DNA from: Pseudomonadota bacterium
GTDB lineage: Bacteria > Myxococcota_A > UBA796 > SXON01
Direction: 5' to 3'
Assembly: GCA_030685065.1 (NCBI GenBank)
Contig: JAUXQH010000095.1
Span: 251,206 to 315,205, forward strand
Length of the DNA: 64,000 nucleotides
Below the pieces are notes generated by a model. It had not been told where the DNA came from and ran no database searches. It saw only the letters and a list, made by a program, of their open reading frames with translations. The position numbers and the translations under genes were made by a program. Positions 43,975 to 52,827 of this stretch are shown piece by piece (position 1 is the stretch's first letter; every line of letters begins with the position of its first letter).

Positions 43975-45858
43975 ATGAACGTCCGCCTCGGCCTCCTCGC
44001 GCTCGTGCTCGCTTCCTCTGGCTGCGCAACCGGAGAGAGCGACCTCCCCTCCTTCGGCACCGGCTCCGACGAGGAGCTGGTCACCGCGGAGGCGATCGCG
44101 TACGAGCAGCTGCTCGACGCCGAGGAGAGCCCCGCCATCGGCAAGGGGATCACCGAGCTCCGCACGCTCAAGGTGCAGGTCGACATCACCGCGATGGCGC
44201 ACACCAAGGTCCAGCAGCTCTCCGGCGGCGTGCCGGTGTGGGGCGGCGAGGCCATCGTGCACCTCGCGCAGGACGGCAAGCTCGCCGGCTTCACCGACAA
44301 CCTGCTCGCCCAGGTCGACGTCGATCCCACGCCCGCCTACGACGCCGACGAGGCGATCGACCTCGCCGTCGCCGCCGCGCCCGGCGGTTGGGCCGAGCTC
44401 TCGGACGATCCGCGCGCGGACCTCTGGGTGCTCCGCCATGAGGGCGCGGACCACCTCGCCTGGCGGGTGCAGCTCCATCACGTGAACTACCGCGCCGACG
44501 ACAGCATGCCGGTGGTCTTCATCGACGCGCACGACGGCGAGATCGTGTGGACGTACAACAACTTCCAGACCGCATCGTGCTCCGCGGGCACCAACTACTA
44601 CGGCACCGTCGCGCTCGATTGTTACACCGACGGTGCGAGCTACTACCTCGAGAACACCACCGACCTGCTCGGCACCTACAGTTGGAACAACACCACCAGC
44701 GGGCTCTACTACATCTCGAGCGCGACGAGCACGATGCCGAGCAGCACCGCCGTCACCCGGAACGCCAACGAGGCCCACTACGTCTCGCAGAAGGTGTTCG
44801 ACTACTACTCCACCGCCCACGGCCGTGACGGCATCGACGGGGCGGGGGGTCCCGCGTACATCACCTCGCACGGGTACAACTTCATCACGTCGACCACCAG
44901 CTACTCGACCAACTATGTCAACGCCTTCTGGGACTCGGCCAACGAGTACATGACCTACGGAGACGGGGACGGCGTCAACTCCGGCTCCCTGACCACGCTC
45001 GACATCGGCGGGCACGAGATGACGCACGGCGTCACCCAGTACGAGGCCAACCTGACGTACTCGGGCGAGCCCGGACACCTCAACGAGGCCACCTCCGACG
45101 TGTTCGGCGCCATGGTCGAGCGTGCCGCGCTCGGCGACAGCGCCGGCACCTGGCTGGTGGGCGAGCAGACCTGGACCCCCTCCGTGTCGGGCGACGCGTT
45201 GCGGTACATGAACGACCCCGCGGACGACGGCTACAGCTACGACTACTACAGCAGCAGCATCGGCTCGGCGGACGTGCACTACGGCTCCGGCGTCCCCAAC
45301 CTCGCGTTCTACCTGATGAGCGAGGGCGGCACCCACCCCCGTGGCAAGTCCACGACCGTCGTGACCGCGATCGGCGCGGACGACGCCGCGGAGATCTGGT
45401 ACCTCGCGCTCTCCAGCTACATGACCTCCAGCACCAACTTCAGCGGCGCGCGCGCGGCGATGTTGAGCGCCGCGGGGGCGCTGTACGGTACGTCGAGCAC
45501 GCAGTACGCCACGGTCGGAAACGCCTGGACGGCGGTCGGGGTCGGCGCCGCGCCGAGCTGCACCAGCTACACCTACTCCAGCTCGCTCTCGCGCACCGGG
45601 CGGAGCAACTACCATCCGGGCTCGTCGGGCGCGTCCGTCACCGCCACGAGCCAGACCGCCACGCTCACCGGCCCCTCCTCGGCGGACTTCGACCTGTACC
45701 TCCAGAAGAAGTCGGGCCGCACCTGGTCCAACGTCGCCACGGCCACCGGCAGCACCTCGTCCGAGGCGATCAGCTACAGCGGCAGCTCGGGGACCTACCG
45801 TACCCAGGTGGTCTCCGACAGCGGCTCGGGGTCGTACTCGCTCACGTGGTGCCGATAG
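43975..45858 (+). CDS. Thermolysin-family (M4) metalloprotease lipoprotein
   Basis: 627 residues. Signal MNVRLGLLALVLASSGC is a normal-length lipobox. An FTP/PepSY propeptide region (about 60-190) precedes the M4 catalytic domain (about 195-530): IGGHEMTHGVTQYEANL supplies HExxH, and GHLNEATSDVFGAMVE the third zinc-ligand Glu. A C-terminal pre-peptidase (PPC) domain follows (SADFDLYLQKKSG... GSYSLTW). Such enzymes are secreted or surface proteases of predatory myxobacteria. The ATG at 43975 is preferred over the GTG at 43966. A TACATT box lies at 43945. A strong terminator follows. Confidence 0.93.
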   Translation: MNVRLGLLALVLASSGCATGESDLPSFGTGSDEELVTAEAIAYEQLLDAEESPAIGKGITELRTLKVQVDITAMAHTKVQQLSGGVPVWGGEAIVHLAQDGKLAGFTDNLLAQVDVDPTPAYDADEAIDLAVAAAPGGWAELSDDPRADLWVLRHEGADHLAWRVQLHHVNYRADDSMPVVFIDAHDGEIVWTYNNFQTASCSAGTNYYGTVALDCYTDGASYYLENTTDLLGTYSWNNTTSGLYYISSATSTMPSSTAVTRNANEAHYVSQKVFDYYSTAHGRDGIDGAGGPAYITSHGYNFITSTTSYSTNYVNAFWDSANEYMTYGDGDGVNSGSLTTLDIGGHEMTHGVTQYEANLTYSGEPGHLNEATSDVFGAMVERAALGDSAGTWLVGEQTWTPSVSGDALRYMNDPADDGYSYDYYSSSIGSADVHYGSGVPNLAFYLMSEGGTHPRGKSTTVVTAIGADDAAEIWYLALSSYMTSSTNFSGARAAMLSAAGALYGTSSTQYATVGNAWTAVGVGAAPSCTSYTYSSSLSRTGRSNYHPGSSGASVTATSQTATLTGPSSADFDLYLQKKSGRTWSNVATATGSTSSEAISYSGSSGTYRTQVVSDSGSGSYSLTWCR

Positions 45859-45923
45859 CCAGCAGCTCTCGCGAGCTATCGCCAGGGTTTTCCTCCGCGG
45901 CCACGCCGGCGTCCCGATTGCAT

Positions 45924-45964
45924 CGCCCCTGCCGACCCGAATCGGGTTGACAGGGGCGACTTTT
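45924..45964 (+). terminator. Rho-independent terminator after the M4 protease
   Basis: CGCCCCTG (45924-45931) pairs with CAGGGGCG (45951-45958), with an inner ACCCGA/TCGGGT stem of six, then ACTTTT. Stem 8 bp plus 6 bp, strong for this GC-rich window. Confidence 0.8.
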
Positions 45965-45975
45965 CGAGACAAAGT
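45947..45975 (+). promoter_or_regulatory. Putative sigma-70 promoter overlapping the terminator
   Basis: A perfect TTGACA lies at 45947-45952, 17 bases before CAAAGT at 45970-45975, and 19 bases before the ATG at 45994. The -35 sits on the right arm of the terminator hairpin. The -10 is weak (3 of 6). Confidence 0.4.
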
Positions 45976-45993
45976 GCCGCCCTCGAGGATTGC

Positions 45994-46737
45994 ATGACCC
46001 TACTTACAGTGACCTTGGCGCTCCTGACCGGATGCATTGGCTCCGACCCCTCTGCGATCTACCTCATTCGTGTGATCTACGATGCCGACGCTGGCGTCGA
46101 ATGCGAAGGGCAGATCTCCGAGAACTTCAGCGACGGCTACGCGCCCGAAGCGGATGAACCGGACGACGACAGCGAGTGGACCTACGAGCAGAGCTCGACC
46201 GGCAGCGACACGCTGATGTTCGCCCAGGTCGAGACCACCGCGCCCGACCAGGCCGTCCTGATCTGGGGCGGGCAGGTACTTCCGGGCGATTGGGACGGCA
46301 CGACGTGGACCTTCTCGTGGGCCGACACCCACGGCGACGAGGAGCGCGCGGACCACGAGTCCGGGTACCGCTTCATCGAGTCGACGGAAGAGAGCGCCGA
46401 GGTCGTGGTCTCGCTGACCTTCGGCGAGGGCGGCACCGCGTCCGGTGACATCACCGCGAGCTCGAACAACGAGATGTCGTGGCGGGAGAGCGACGAGTGG
46501 AGCAACGACGTGGAGGACCTCATCGGCGGCTCCGGTCAGATCCCCTCGAGCTCCTACCTCGTCTATGAGGACGACGGCGACGAGTTCGCGCAGCAGAACG
46601 AGTCCGACGAGCAGGAGTGCGACGACGACGATTGCGAGCTCTCCGTCGCGACGGTCTGCTCGGGCTCGAACACCTTCGGCGCCACCCGCACGGACTACTC
46701 GGAAGAAGACGCGTACGCCTACCTCCAGGCCTACTGA
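45994..46737 (+). CDS. Acidic lipoprotein of unknown function
   Basis: 247 residues. MTLLTVTLALLTGC has lipid Cys14. The mature protein is very acidic and Ser/Thr/Glu-rich (DEPDDDSEWTYEQSSTG; DDGDEFAQQNESDEQECDD), with four or more cysteines, and ends with an aromatic YAYLQAY. No family is recognised. The high negative charge fits a calcium-binding or surface-exposed protein. Monocistronic, with its own promoter and a preceding terminator. Confidence 0.7.
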   Translation: MTLLTVTLALLTGCIGSDPSAIYLIRVIYDADAGVECEGQISENFSDGYAPEADEPDDDSEWTYEQSSTGSDTLMFAQVETTAPDQAVLIWGGQVLPGDWDGTTWTFSWADTHGDEERADHESGYRFIESTEESAEVVVSLTFGEGGTASGDITASSNNEMSWRESDEWSNDVEDLIGGSGQIPSSSYLVYEDDGDEFAQQNESDEQECDDDDCELSVATVCSGSNTFGATRTDYSEEDAYAYLQAY

Positions 46738-46839
46738 ACCTCAGCCGAACACGGGTGGACGCGGCATCCGGATGAGCGGGTGAGGGCTCCGGAGGCTCCG
46801 GGGCCCGGTTAGATCGGCCCCTCTCTCGGGGCCCTCCTC

Positions 46840-48012
46840 ATGCTGCTCGCCGCCCTCCTCGCGCTCTCCCCGGCACGGGCCGACGTTTTCGCGCTCGCCG
46901 ACGCCGGCATCACGCTGGATGTGCCAGCCGGCTGGGAGATGACCCGCTGGTCCGACTGGGACTGGAAGGGCAAGACGGGGGACGGCGCCGTGGCCGTCGA
47001 GGTCTGGTACACCCCGTTCCAGGTCCCGATCACCAAGGAGGCCGCCGAGCGCTGGGCGGGCCTCTATGGCGACAAGCTCGACGACATGCGCGCCGTCGGC
47101 GTCTTGCGCGACACGGTGAGCCTCGCGGACGTCGGGGGCCGCCCCACCGCACGGACGACCATGCACTTCGCCTTCGAGAAGGGGGGGCCGAAGGGCGTAA
47201 TGGTGGTCGCGGCCTTTCCCGTAGAGGGGAAGGTGATGCACGTCGCGATGCTGGCGGCGGCGCCGAACGCGAGCCGTGCGACGGCCGCGCTCGACACCGT
47301 CCTGGCGCGGCTCTCCGTGCAGAAGCCGGCCGCGGAGATCCTGGCGCTGGGCGGCCCGGCGACCACCGCGCTCGGTTTCGGGGCCACGCTCCCCGGCGGC
47401 TGGCGCCGCCCGCTCCCCATCGAGGAGCCCGAGGCGGACAAGGCCCTGGCCGCCATCGGCGTCGGCCCCAAGGATCCTTCGGCCTGCCTCCGGGCCATCC
47501 GCCCGAGCCCCTCCGGTGAGGTCGACCTGATCCTGTTCTGCGGGGAGTCCTGGAAGATGGGCATCCTCGACGAGGACTCGTTCCTCGTCGAAGAGGACCT
47601 CCTGAAGAAGCGCTTCTTCGGGAAGGCCGCCGACAAGGTGCCCGTGGCGCTCAAGCTCGAGCGAAACGACCGCCTCGGCATCCTGCTTGCGCCCGACGTG
47701 AGCGGCAAGGCGCTCCGCATCGCCGCCATCCCCTACGATCGCGGCACCATCGTGGCCTGGGGCGTGGGAGAGCCCGACAGCGCCGCCGAGCTCGAGTCGG
47801 CGATCCGTGCGACCAGCGCGAGCTTCACGTTTGACGGGCCGGACGGCGGCGCGTCCATCCATGAGGTCGGCGAGTGGGTGGTGCACACGCTCAGCTACAG
47901 GCCGTGGCACCCGGCCGTGATCGCGGCGGGCGCGCTGTTCCTCGCGGTGCTCGGCGCGTTCGGTTGGTTGATCTTCGGGGGCGCACGCCGGAAGCCGAGC
48001 GTCCAGGAATAG
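46840..48012 (+). CDS. Exported membrane-anchored protein of unknown function
   Basis: 390 residues. Signal MLLAALLALSPARA is short and has no basic n-region. Two similar halves begin FALADAGITLDVPAGWEM and GFGATLPGGWRRPLP, each resembling the DcrB/PsbP-like 'P-x-GW' strand, so an internal duplication is likely. A C-terminal helix (PAVIAAGALFLAVLGAFGW) anchors it, with a basic KPS tail in the cytoplasm. The gene at 4498 begins with a similar strand. Function unknown. Confidence 0.7.
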   Translation: MLLAALLALSPARADVFALADAGITLDVPAGWEMTRWSDWDWKGKTGDGAVAVEVWYTPFQVPITKEAAERWAGLYGDKLDDMRAVGVLRDTVSLADVGGRPTARTTMHFAFEKGGPKGVMVVAAFPVEGKVMHVAMLAAAPNASRATAALDTVLARLSVQKPAAEILALGGPATTALGFGATLPGGWRRPLPIEEPEADKALAAIGVGPKDPSACLRAIRPSPSGEVDLILFCGESWKMGILDEDSFLVEEDLLKKRFFGKAADKVPVALKLERNDRLGILLAPDVSGKALRIAAIPYDRGTIVAWGVGEPDSAAELESAIRATSASFTFDGPDGGASIHEVGEWVVHTLSYRPWHPAVIAAGALFLAVLGAFGWLIFGGARRKPSVQE

Positions 48013-48043
48013 GCGTTGCCGGAGACGCTGTCCAGCCCGTAGG

Positions 48044-48062
48044 GCCAATTGGCACAATTGGC
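48044..48062. other. Perfect 8-bp palindromic hairpin
   Basis: GCCAATTG, three-base loop, CAATTGGC, 31 bases after the stop at 48012. No clear U-tract follows, so it may be a weak terminator or an operator-like site. The AT-rich arms stand out in this GC-rich sequence. Confidence 0.4.
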
Positions 48063-48215
48063 TGCGTGGTTTGGACCAGGCGGGCTCGGCCCCGCCAAGG
48101 CGCGGGGCACCGCGTGTGAGCGGGGGCCGTCCTCACGCAGGGCCGGGGGTCAAGGCCGGATGGCGTCCACATCGGGGCTGGTCTGCTGGCACACGGCTTG
48201 CTCTGCTTGTGTTGC

Positions 48216-48482
48216 ATGCCCACCCCGAAGCCGCTGCCGGCGCCACAGATCCTCGATCGCTTTGTCCTGCTTCACGAGCAGATGGTTGCCTCAATCCGAG
48301 CGCTGGAGCAGGTGGAAGCCACCTCCAAGGACACCCGGTGCAAGGAGGCGCTCACGCAGGCGCGGGCGAGCCTGCTGAGGATCACCGCCACTGTCGATGC
48401 CGGTACCCGCCGTCTACCCCAAGATGTGCCTGTGCCGGCGCCGCAGGTGTCGGGATACTCCGCCTACTCGTTCGAAGCCTGA
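48216..48482 (+). CDS. Small helical hypothetical protein
   Basis: 88 residues from the ATG at 48216: FVLLHEQMVASIRALEQVEATSKD and CKEALTQARASLLRITATVDAG suggest two amphipathic helices, then a Pro-rich tail (PQDVPVPAPQ). No family recognised. No strong SD. Convergent with the DUF2383-like gene, with the terminator in between. It may be real given the regular helical pattern; an upstream ATG at 48198 would add Cys residues without sense. Confidence 0.45.
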   Translation: MPTPKPLPAPQILDRFVLLHEQMVASIRALEQVEATSKDTRCKEALTQARASLLRITATVDAGTRRLPQDVPVPAPQVSGYSAYSFEA

Positions 48483-48488
48483 ATGCCA

Positions 48489-48541
48489 CAAAAATAGGCG
48501 CCGCGGCCACACGACACGTTTCCGTGTCGGGACCGCGGCGC
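48489..48541 (-). terminator. Rho-independent terminator for the DUF2383-like gene
   Basis: GCGCCGCGG (48498-48506) pairs perfectly with CCGCGGCGC (48533-48541). An inner CGACACG/CGTGTCG stem has a TTTC loop. Reading on the minus strand, CTATTTTTG follows the hairpin directly. It is about 70 bases past the stop at 48610. Confidence 0.85.
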
Positions 48542-48609
48542 GGCACTGGCGTTCCCCCCAGGAGCGCGTCGGGCGGAGGCTACAACAGGAGCCCGCGCCT
48601 TCACAACTC

Positions 48610-49056
48610 CTACGCCGGCACCGTCTGTTGCAGGTTCACGATCGCCCGGTACGTCCTCTCCTGTTCGGGGAGGATGCGACTGCGGACGAGCTCCTGCGAA
48701 ACTGGATCCAAATCACCGAGGTCCCGGCGATAATCGTTCAAGCCATGGTCCTCGCCTTGCTTGAGCGCGGAGAGCGCCGGGCCGACGCCGAACACGGCGC
48801 CCGCACCCTCTACCAGCTTGGCAAACGCGCCCCACGCCCCGGACGTGCCCACCGGGTTGCCACCCAGCTCGACGATGCGTAGGCGGAGCAGATCCGTGCG
48901 CTCCTGGTGCGAGCGGAGAATGTTCTGCAGCTCGTTGCGCACCCGCGGATCCTGGATCTTGTCCAGCGCTTGGCGGTACGTCTCGACCGAGCTGATCTCT
49001 CCCCGAAGAAACGAGTTCAGGTGTTCGATACCCTTGTTCGTGTTTCCGGTGTTCAT
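48610..49056 (-). CDS. DUF2383 ferritin-like stress protein
   Basis: 148 residues. GIEHLNSFLRGEISSVETYRQAL is the first helix with a conserved Glu pattern, followed by LQNILRSHQERTDLLRLRIVELGG and the last helix RSRILPEQERTYRAIVNLQ. This is the four-helix DUF2383/YciE-like arrangement, of the ferritin superfamily. The metal-ligand set is incomplete compared with true ferritins. AGGAG lies before the ATG at 49056. It may bind metal or be a stress protein; a strong terminator follows. Confidence 0.85.
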   Translation of the reverse strand: MNTGNTNKGIEHLNSFLRGEISSVETYRQALDKIQDPRVRNELQNILRSHQERTDLLRLRIVELGGNPVGTSGAWGAFAKLVEGAGAVFGVGPALSALKQGEDHGLNDYRRDLGDLDPVSQELVRSRILPEQERTYRAIVNLQQTVPA

Positions 49057-49201
49057 TCGGTCTCCTCCCCTGTGTTCGCGTCGGCCAGCTGACTCCAGAA
49101 ACATAGGTTGGCTGCCTGGAAAGGCAAGCACATCGCCAGACCGCGCGTGTTTGCCTTCCCTCCCGGTGCACGCCTCCGGGGGCACGCCGGGCCCGCCCTC
49201 G

Positions 49202-49690
49202 CTACCCCGGCACGGGCGCCGCGTGCCGCTCGGGCGCATGCTGGTCGGGTACGCACCGTCCGTCCGCGCACCGCACATGGTTCTCGGGATCGACGGCGGC
49301 CTGCAGCGCCTTCGCCATCGCGGCCTCGGTGCGCAGGCCGAACAGCGCGCTGATCCCCCGCCGGTTGGTCGACACCAGCTCGAACGCCTCTCGGGCGAAG
49401 GGCCGAAGCGTCGGCGTGGCGAGGCGCGCGGCCCAGGGCCGATACTCCTCCAACGCCCACAGACACATGATCCACGCGTTCGTGCCGAAGTAGACGCCCC
49501 CCTGGTCGTCGATCACCGTGAGCTCCGCCTTCGGCAGGGTGCGGAGCGTGGGAAACAGCTCCGCGAGGTAGGGCGAACCATTGGGAAGGCACTCGAGGCG
49601 GATGTGGCGGCGCTGGCCGGCCAGCCACCGCGCGCAGCGCGTACAGAAGCCACAGTCGGCGTCGTACAGGATGAAGAGCTTGGTGAGCAT
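49202..49690 (-). CDS. DCC-family (DUF393) thiol-disulphide oxidoreductase-like protein
   Basis: 162 residues with the DCC motif YDADCGFCTRCARW at 9-22 in the expected N-terminal place. ECLPNGSPY and the later WALEEYRPWA helix also fit the family. The C-terminus has two more cysteines (RCADGRC). Function of the family is not known, but the Cxx C suggests redox. It starts four bases after the stop of the upstream membrane gene, so the two are co-transcribed. Confidence 0.88.
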   Translation of the reverse strand: MLTKLFILYDADCGFCTRCARWLAGQRRHIRLECLPNGSPYLAELFPTLRTLPKAELTVIDDQGGVYFGTNAWIMCLWALEEYRPWAARLATPTLRPFAREAFELVSTNRRGISALFGLRTEAAMAKALQAAVDPENHVRCADGRCVPDQHAPERHAAPVPG

Positions 49691-49694
49691 GACG

Positions 49695-50117
49695 TCACGC
49701 CACCTTGGCGGCGATCCGCGGCGCGAGGAACTCGTTGGGGAGCACCGGCGGGGGCGCGAGGTGCGCGAGGCCGCGGCGGCGCATGCGGGAGAACAGGAAG
49801 AGGTTGAAGAAGTGCATGAACCCGAGCGTGAGCATGACCATCCCGATCTTGCCCGCGACCACCTCGAACACGGACGGATAGGCCTCGATGACATCGTAGG
49901 TCTGCATCTTGAGGGACACGTACCCGAGGTTGACGAGGTAGAACCCGACCCCGAGCAGGTGGTTGACCGAGTCCGCGAGCGGCTCGTTCCCGCCGAACGC
50001 GTCGACCAGGAAGATGCGGCCGTTCTTCACGAGGGTGCGCGCGACCCAGACGGTGAGCGCGATGCTGATGAAGAGGTAGCTCGCGTAGGTGAGGACGGTG
50101 TAGTCGGTCGGTTCCAT
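49695..50117 (-). CDS. Small three- to four-helix membrane protein
   Basis: 140 residues: helices at about 8-28 (TYASYLFISIALTVWVARTL), 52-70 and 86-110 (VVAGKIGMVMLTLGFMHFFN). KNGRIFLVDAFGGNEPLADSVNHLL is a conserved-looking loop between the first two. The C-terminus is Arg- and Pro-rich and probably cytoplasmic. Family not recognised. It diverges from the ligand-gated channel gene across 144 bases and leads the unit with the DCC gene. Confidence 0.75.
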   Translation of the reverse strand: MEPTDYTVLTYASYLFISIALTVWVARTLVKNGRIFLVDAFGGNEPLADSVNHLLGVGFYLVNLGYVSLKMQTYDVIEAYPSVFEVVAGKIGMVMLTLGFMHFFNLFLFSRMRRRGLAHLAPPPVLPNEFLAPRIAAKVA

Positions 50118-50261
50118 GGGGTCTCTCCGGGCTCGGAGGCGCGGTGTGCGCCCCTCTGCATGACTCTTCAGGAACGGGTGGGGCCGGTTGCGCGCGGGGC
50201 GAAGAATGTACGATGATTTCTGCCCGCCGGTCCGTGGTAGCGTCCGCTGACCGGAGGTCCG

Positions 50262-51314
50262 ATGTACGCTTTTCTCGCTGTCCTCACTTTTCTCCTGTCC
50301 GCCTGGGCCGCCCCCGCGACCGAGGGTGCGGCGGCCGCACCCGCCGAAGAGGTCGCACCGGCCGAGGCCGGGGAGGGTGGCGAAGCGGAGGAGCCGGCGG
50401 TGGTCTACGCGAAGCCCGAGCGCGTGAAGGTGGGCGTGTACGTCAACGACATCCAGAGCATCGATCTGAAAACGCACACCTACGCGCTCGACGCCTACAT
50501 CTGGTTCCGCTGGCGCAACCCCGACGTGAACCCCGCCGCGACCATGGAGTTCATCAACCCCGCCGAGCTCTGGGGGCACATGCTCACCCCCGTGTACGAG
50601 GAGCCTGAGGAACTCGAGAGCGGCGAGCTGTACCAGGTGGTGCGCATCCAGGGCCGCTTCTCGCGCAAGATGCCGCTGTTCAACTACCCGTTCGACCGGC
50701 AAGTCCTCACGATGATCTTCGAGGACACCACGCACGAGGCGGCGGACCTCGTGTACGAGCAGGACGAGGCGGTGACGCTCAACCCCCAGCTGGTGCTCCC
50801 GGGCTACAACGTCGGCGTCCCCGCACTGATCCTCGAGGAGACGGGCTACCCGACCAACTTCGGTGACACCCGCCTGAAGGAGCCGAGCCGCTACACGCGC
50901 GCATCGCTGTCGGTCCCCGTGAGCCGACCGGTGGTGGCCTACGGGATCAAGCTCTTCGTTCCTGTCTTCTGCGTGATCATGTGCGCCGCGCTGATGTTCC
51001 TGTTGGCGCCCAACTTCGTCGACAGTCGCGTGGACGTCGGCATCACGTCCCTCCTCACCATCGTCGCGCTCCAGATGACCTTCAACCAGGATCTCCCCGA
51101 CGTCGGCTACCTGATGTTGATGGACAAGGTGTACCTCTGCTCCTATCTGTTCGTCATCGTCGGGCTGGCGGTGGTGGTGCGCACCACGCGGATGGTCGGC
51201 ACCGCGCTCGAGGGCACCGCCATCGGCTTGCATCGGCGCACGCTCACGGTGTTCCTCAGCGCCTGGGTGGGCGGGGTGGGCTTCATGATCATGAGCGCGA
51301 TCTCGGAGGGGTAG
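50262..51314 (+). CDS. Prokaryotic pentameric ligand-gated ion channel
   Basis: 350 residues. The signal (about 1-20) is followed by an Ala/Glu-rich linker. The extracellular beta-sandwich runs from about 50 to 225, with VGVYVNDIQSIDLKTHTYALD and the Pro-loop NYPFDRQ at 141-147 (no Cys pair, as in bacterial members). Four helices follow: M1 about 227-249, M2 about 257-273 after the FVDSRVDVG linker, M3 about 284-304, M4 about 328-346. The topology is that of GLIC/ELIC. The gating ligand is unknown. It lacks a long M3-M4 loop, as expected. Confidence 0.93.
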   Translation: MYAFLAVLTFLLSAWAAPATEGAAAAPAEEVAPAEAGEGGEAEEPAVVYAKPERVKVGVYVNDIQSIDLKTHTYALDAYIWFRWRNPDVNPAATMEFINPAELWGHMLTPVYEEPEELESGELYQVVRIQGRFSRKMPLFNYPFDRQVLTMIFEDTTHEAADLVYEQDEAVTLNPQLVLPGYNVGVPALILEETGYPTNFGDTRLKEPSRYTRASLSVPVSRPVVAYGIKLFVPVFCVIMCAALMFLLAPNFVDSRVDVGITSLLTIVALQMTFNQDLPDVGYLMLMDKVYLCSYLFVIVGLAVVVRTTRMVGTALEGTAIGLHRRTLTVFLSAWVGGVGFMIMSAISEG

Positions 51315-51413
51315 GCGGCAAGGATCCGCACGGGGCCCGGCGACAAGCGCGGGGGGATGGGCAGCCCCGGCGCGCCGGTCCGGTTCCCTCATCGCGGGCC
51401 TTGTCGGGAGGGC

Positions 51414-51716
51414 TCAGCCTCCCGAGGTTGAAGGCCGACCCCAACAGCGGATGTGCTCCCGGTCCGCGGTGATGCCGCATGCATGGCCGTATCCGGCCGT
51501 CACCTGCACGAATGCCTCAGCGGGAACGTACGATTGCGGATCGCCGTCCCCCCAGCAGGAGATCGCCCCATCCACGTCGAGGGCGCACGAGTGGCAATGC
51601 AGGTTCGCGACCATGACGTAGTTTCCGCCGTCGGGCGGGGCTCCCGGCCAAAGCGGTGCGCTGTTGGCAGCGTCCCAAACCCGTCCCAATTCGGCGAGCA
51701 ACGCGAGCAGCACCAT
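51414..51716 (-). pseudogene. RCC1-repeat fragment
   Basis: 100 residues with two RCC1-type blade motifs: HSCALDVDGAISCWGDGD and ACGITADREHIRCWG. Full RCC1 propellers need about seven blades, so this is a fragment or a very small relative. The ATG at 51716 has no clear SD. It lies just downstream of the inverted repeat at 51732 and marks the left edge of the AT-richer patch. Another RCC1 remnant on the same strand lies at 55012-55566. Confidence 0.6.
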
Positions 51717-51731
51717 CGTTCACGGCGAGCA

Positions 51732-51770
51732 ACGCGCGTGGTCACCATCGTAAATGGTGACCACCCGCGT
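51732..51770. repeat. 17-bp inverted repeat, one mismatch
   Basis: ACGCGCGTGGTCACCAT and ATGGTGACCACCCGCGT form a 17-bp stem with one mismatch and a five-base loop. It lies 16 bases upstream of the RCC1 fragment ATG. No U-tract follows on either strand. Confidence 0.65.
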
Positions 51771-51978
51771 CGGTGTGGGGCGTTGGCTGATGATTCACTC
51801 GTGCGCCGCCACCTCGACGTTGAGAAGCGGCCACAGCTCCTCGCTCGGCTGGCAGCCCAAGGGGCAGCTGAATGACGAGGTGGAGGCCTTCGGAAAACAA
51901 GCAGGAAGTTGGCAGGGTACCTTCGCGCGAGTGGAAACGCGGCAGAACGGCCGAGTACGCCGTTGCGAACTTGGGAAC

Positions 51979-52827
51979 CTAGTCTTTTTTAGACGGGTCC
52001 TTTGCACCAATGCGAGGCATGTCCGTCGTAAACGCTTCCGCGATAAAGGCGCCGGAGATGTCGTCGAGCATCGGCTCCACGCCCCCAAAGGTCGTCTGAT
52101 AGACGCGGGAGAACGGGCACCGCCGGGAGACAATGGTCAGCCGCGCCCGGTGTACCTGGGACGTCGATAGCCACCGGTCCTCAAGGGCAGCGCCGGAGCC
52201 TGGCATTCCACCCTCCATCAAATTCGAGGCTTCCACCTCTGATCTCAGATTCTTTAGGTCATTGGGGAACGGCTGCAAGCAGAAAGTGCTGTAATCCATT
52301 CCCTCGTATGAACCAGTGGAACTGTCTGTCCTCCAGGGCGTGTGGGAGAGACCCAGGCAGTGGCCGATCTCGTGGGCGAATACGAAACTCTCTCGCGAGA
52401 GCATGACGGCGCCGTATCCCAGTTTACCTTGTTCGCGCTTGGCGAATTCCGCGACCCCCGCTGGATCCAAGGTGGGCTCGGGCCCAAGCCGGTCGACGTA
52501 TACTACGGAGAGCCAGGACTGGTTCGGCTGATGGAGAGCGTCTAGCGGGTCACGCGCAGTATCTGGGTTGGCGAGAGAACCGTCATCATCGGGGACCATC
52601 TCCACCGTTCCCTTAATGAGTCGGAGATCGATGCTGGCACGCCGCCTCCAGAAGTCGCGACTCTCGTTGAAGTTGAGCAATGCAGCATCAGCACTCGACG
52701 AACTGTCCGAGCCTGGCGGTTCAGGGATATAGATACGAATGTTCAGCGGAATTAGCGGTAGCTGCCCCGGCCGTGTTCGCACATTATAGAATGCGTCAGT
52801 GTTGGTTGGGGTCAATCCAAACTTCAT
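51979..52827 (-). CDS. Zinc metalloprotease (HExxHxxGxxH)
   Basis: 282 residues from the ATG at 52827, which has GGGAGG eight bases upstream. HEIGHCLGLSHTP at about 151-163 is a full metzincin zinc site, followed by EGMDYSTFCLQPF, a plausible Met-turn. The N-terminal part (PLIPLNIRIYIPEPPG) is the likely entry strand. There is no signal peptide, so it is either cytoplasmic or exported by another route. Base composition is less GC-rich than the flanks. Confidence 0.8.
   Translation of the reverse strand: MKFGLTPTNTDAFYNVRTRPGQLPLIPLNIRIYIPEPPGSDSSSSADAALLNFNESRDFWRRRASIDLRLIKGTVEMVPDDDGSLANPDTARDPLDALHQPNQSWLSVVYVDRLGPEPTLDPAGVAEFAKREQGKLGYGAVMLSRESFVFAHEIGHCLGLSHTPWRTDSSTGSYEGMDYSTFCLQPFPNDLKNLRSEVEASNLMEGGMPGSGAALEDRWLSTSQVHRARLTIVSRRCPFSRVYQTTFGGVEPMLDDISGAFIAEAFTTDMPRIGAKDPSKKD

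Noticed and set aside
48040..48076. Sigma-54-like TGGCAC...GC at the palindrome after 48012
   Set aside because: The GC of the -12 element is one base too far from the GG of -24, and the palindrome explains the sequence.
51753..52170. 138-residue plus-strand frame in the accessory patch
   Set aside because: It overlaps the 3' end of the metalloprotease gene antisense and has no domain or SD. The part from 51771 to 51978 has no better candidate.
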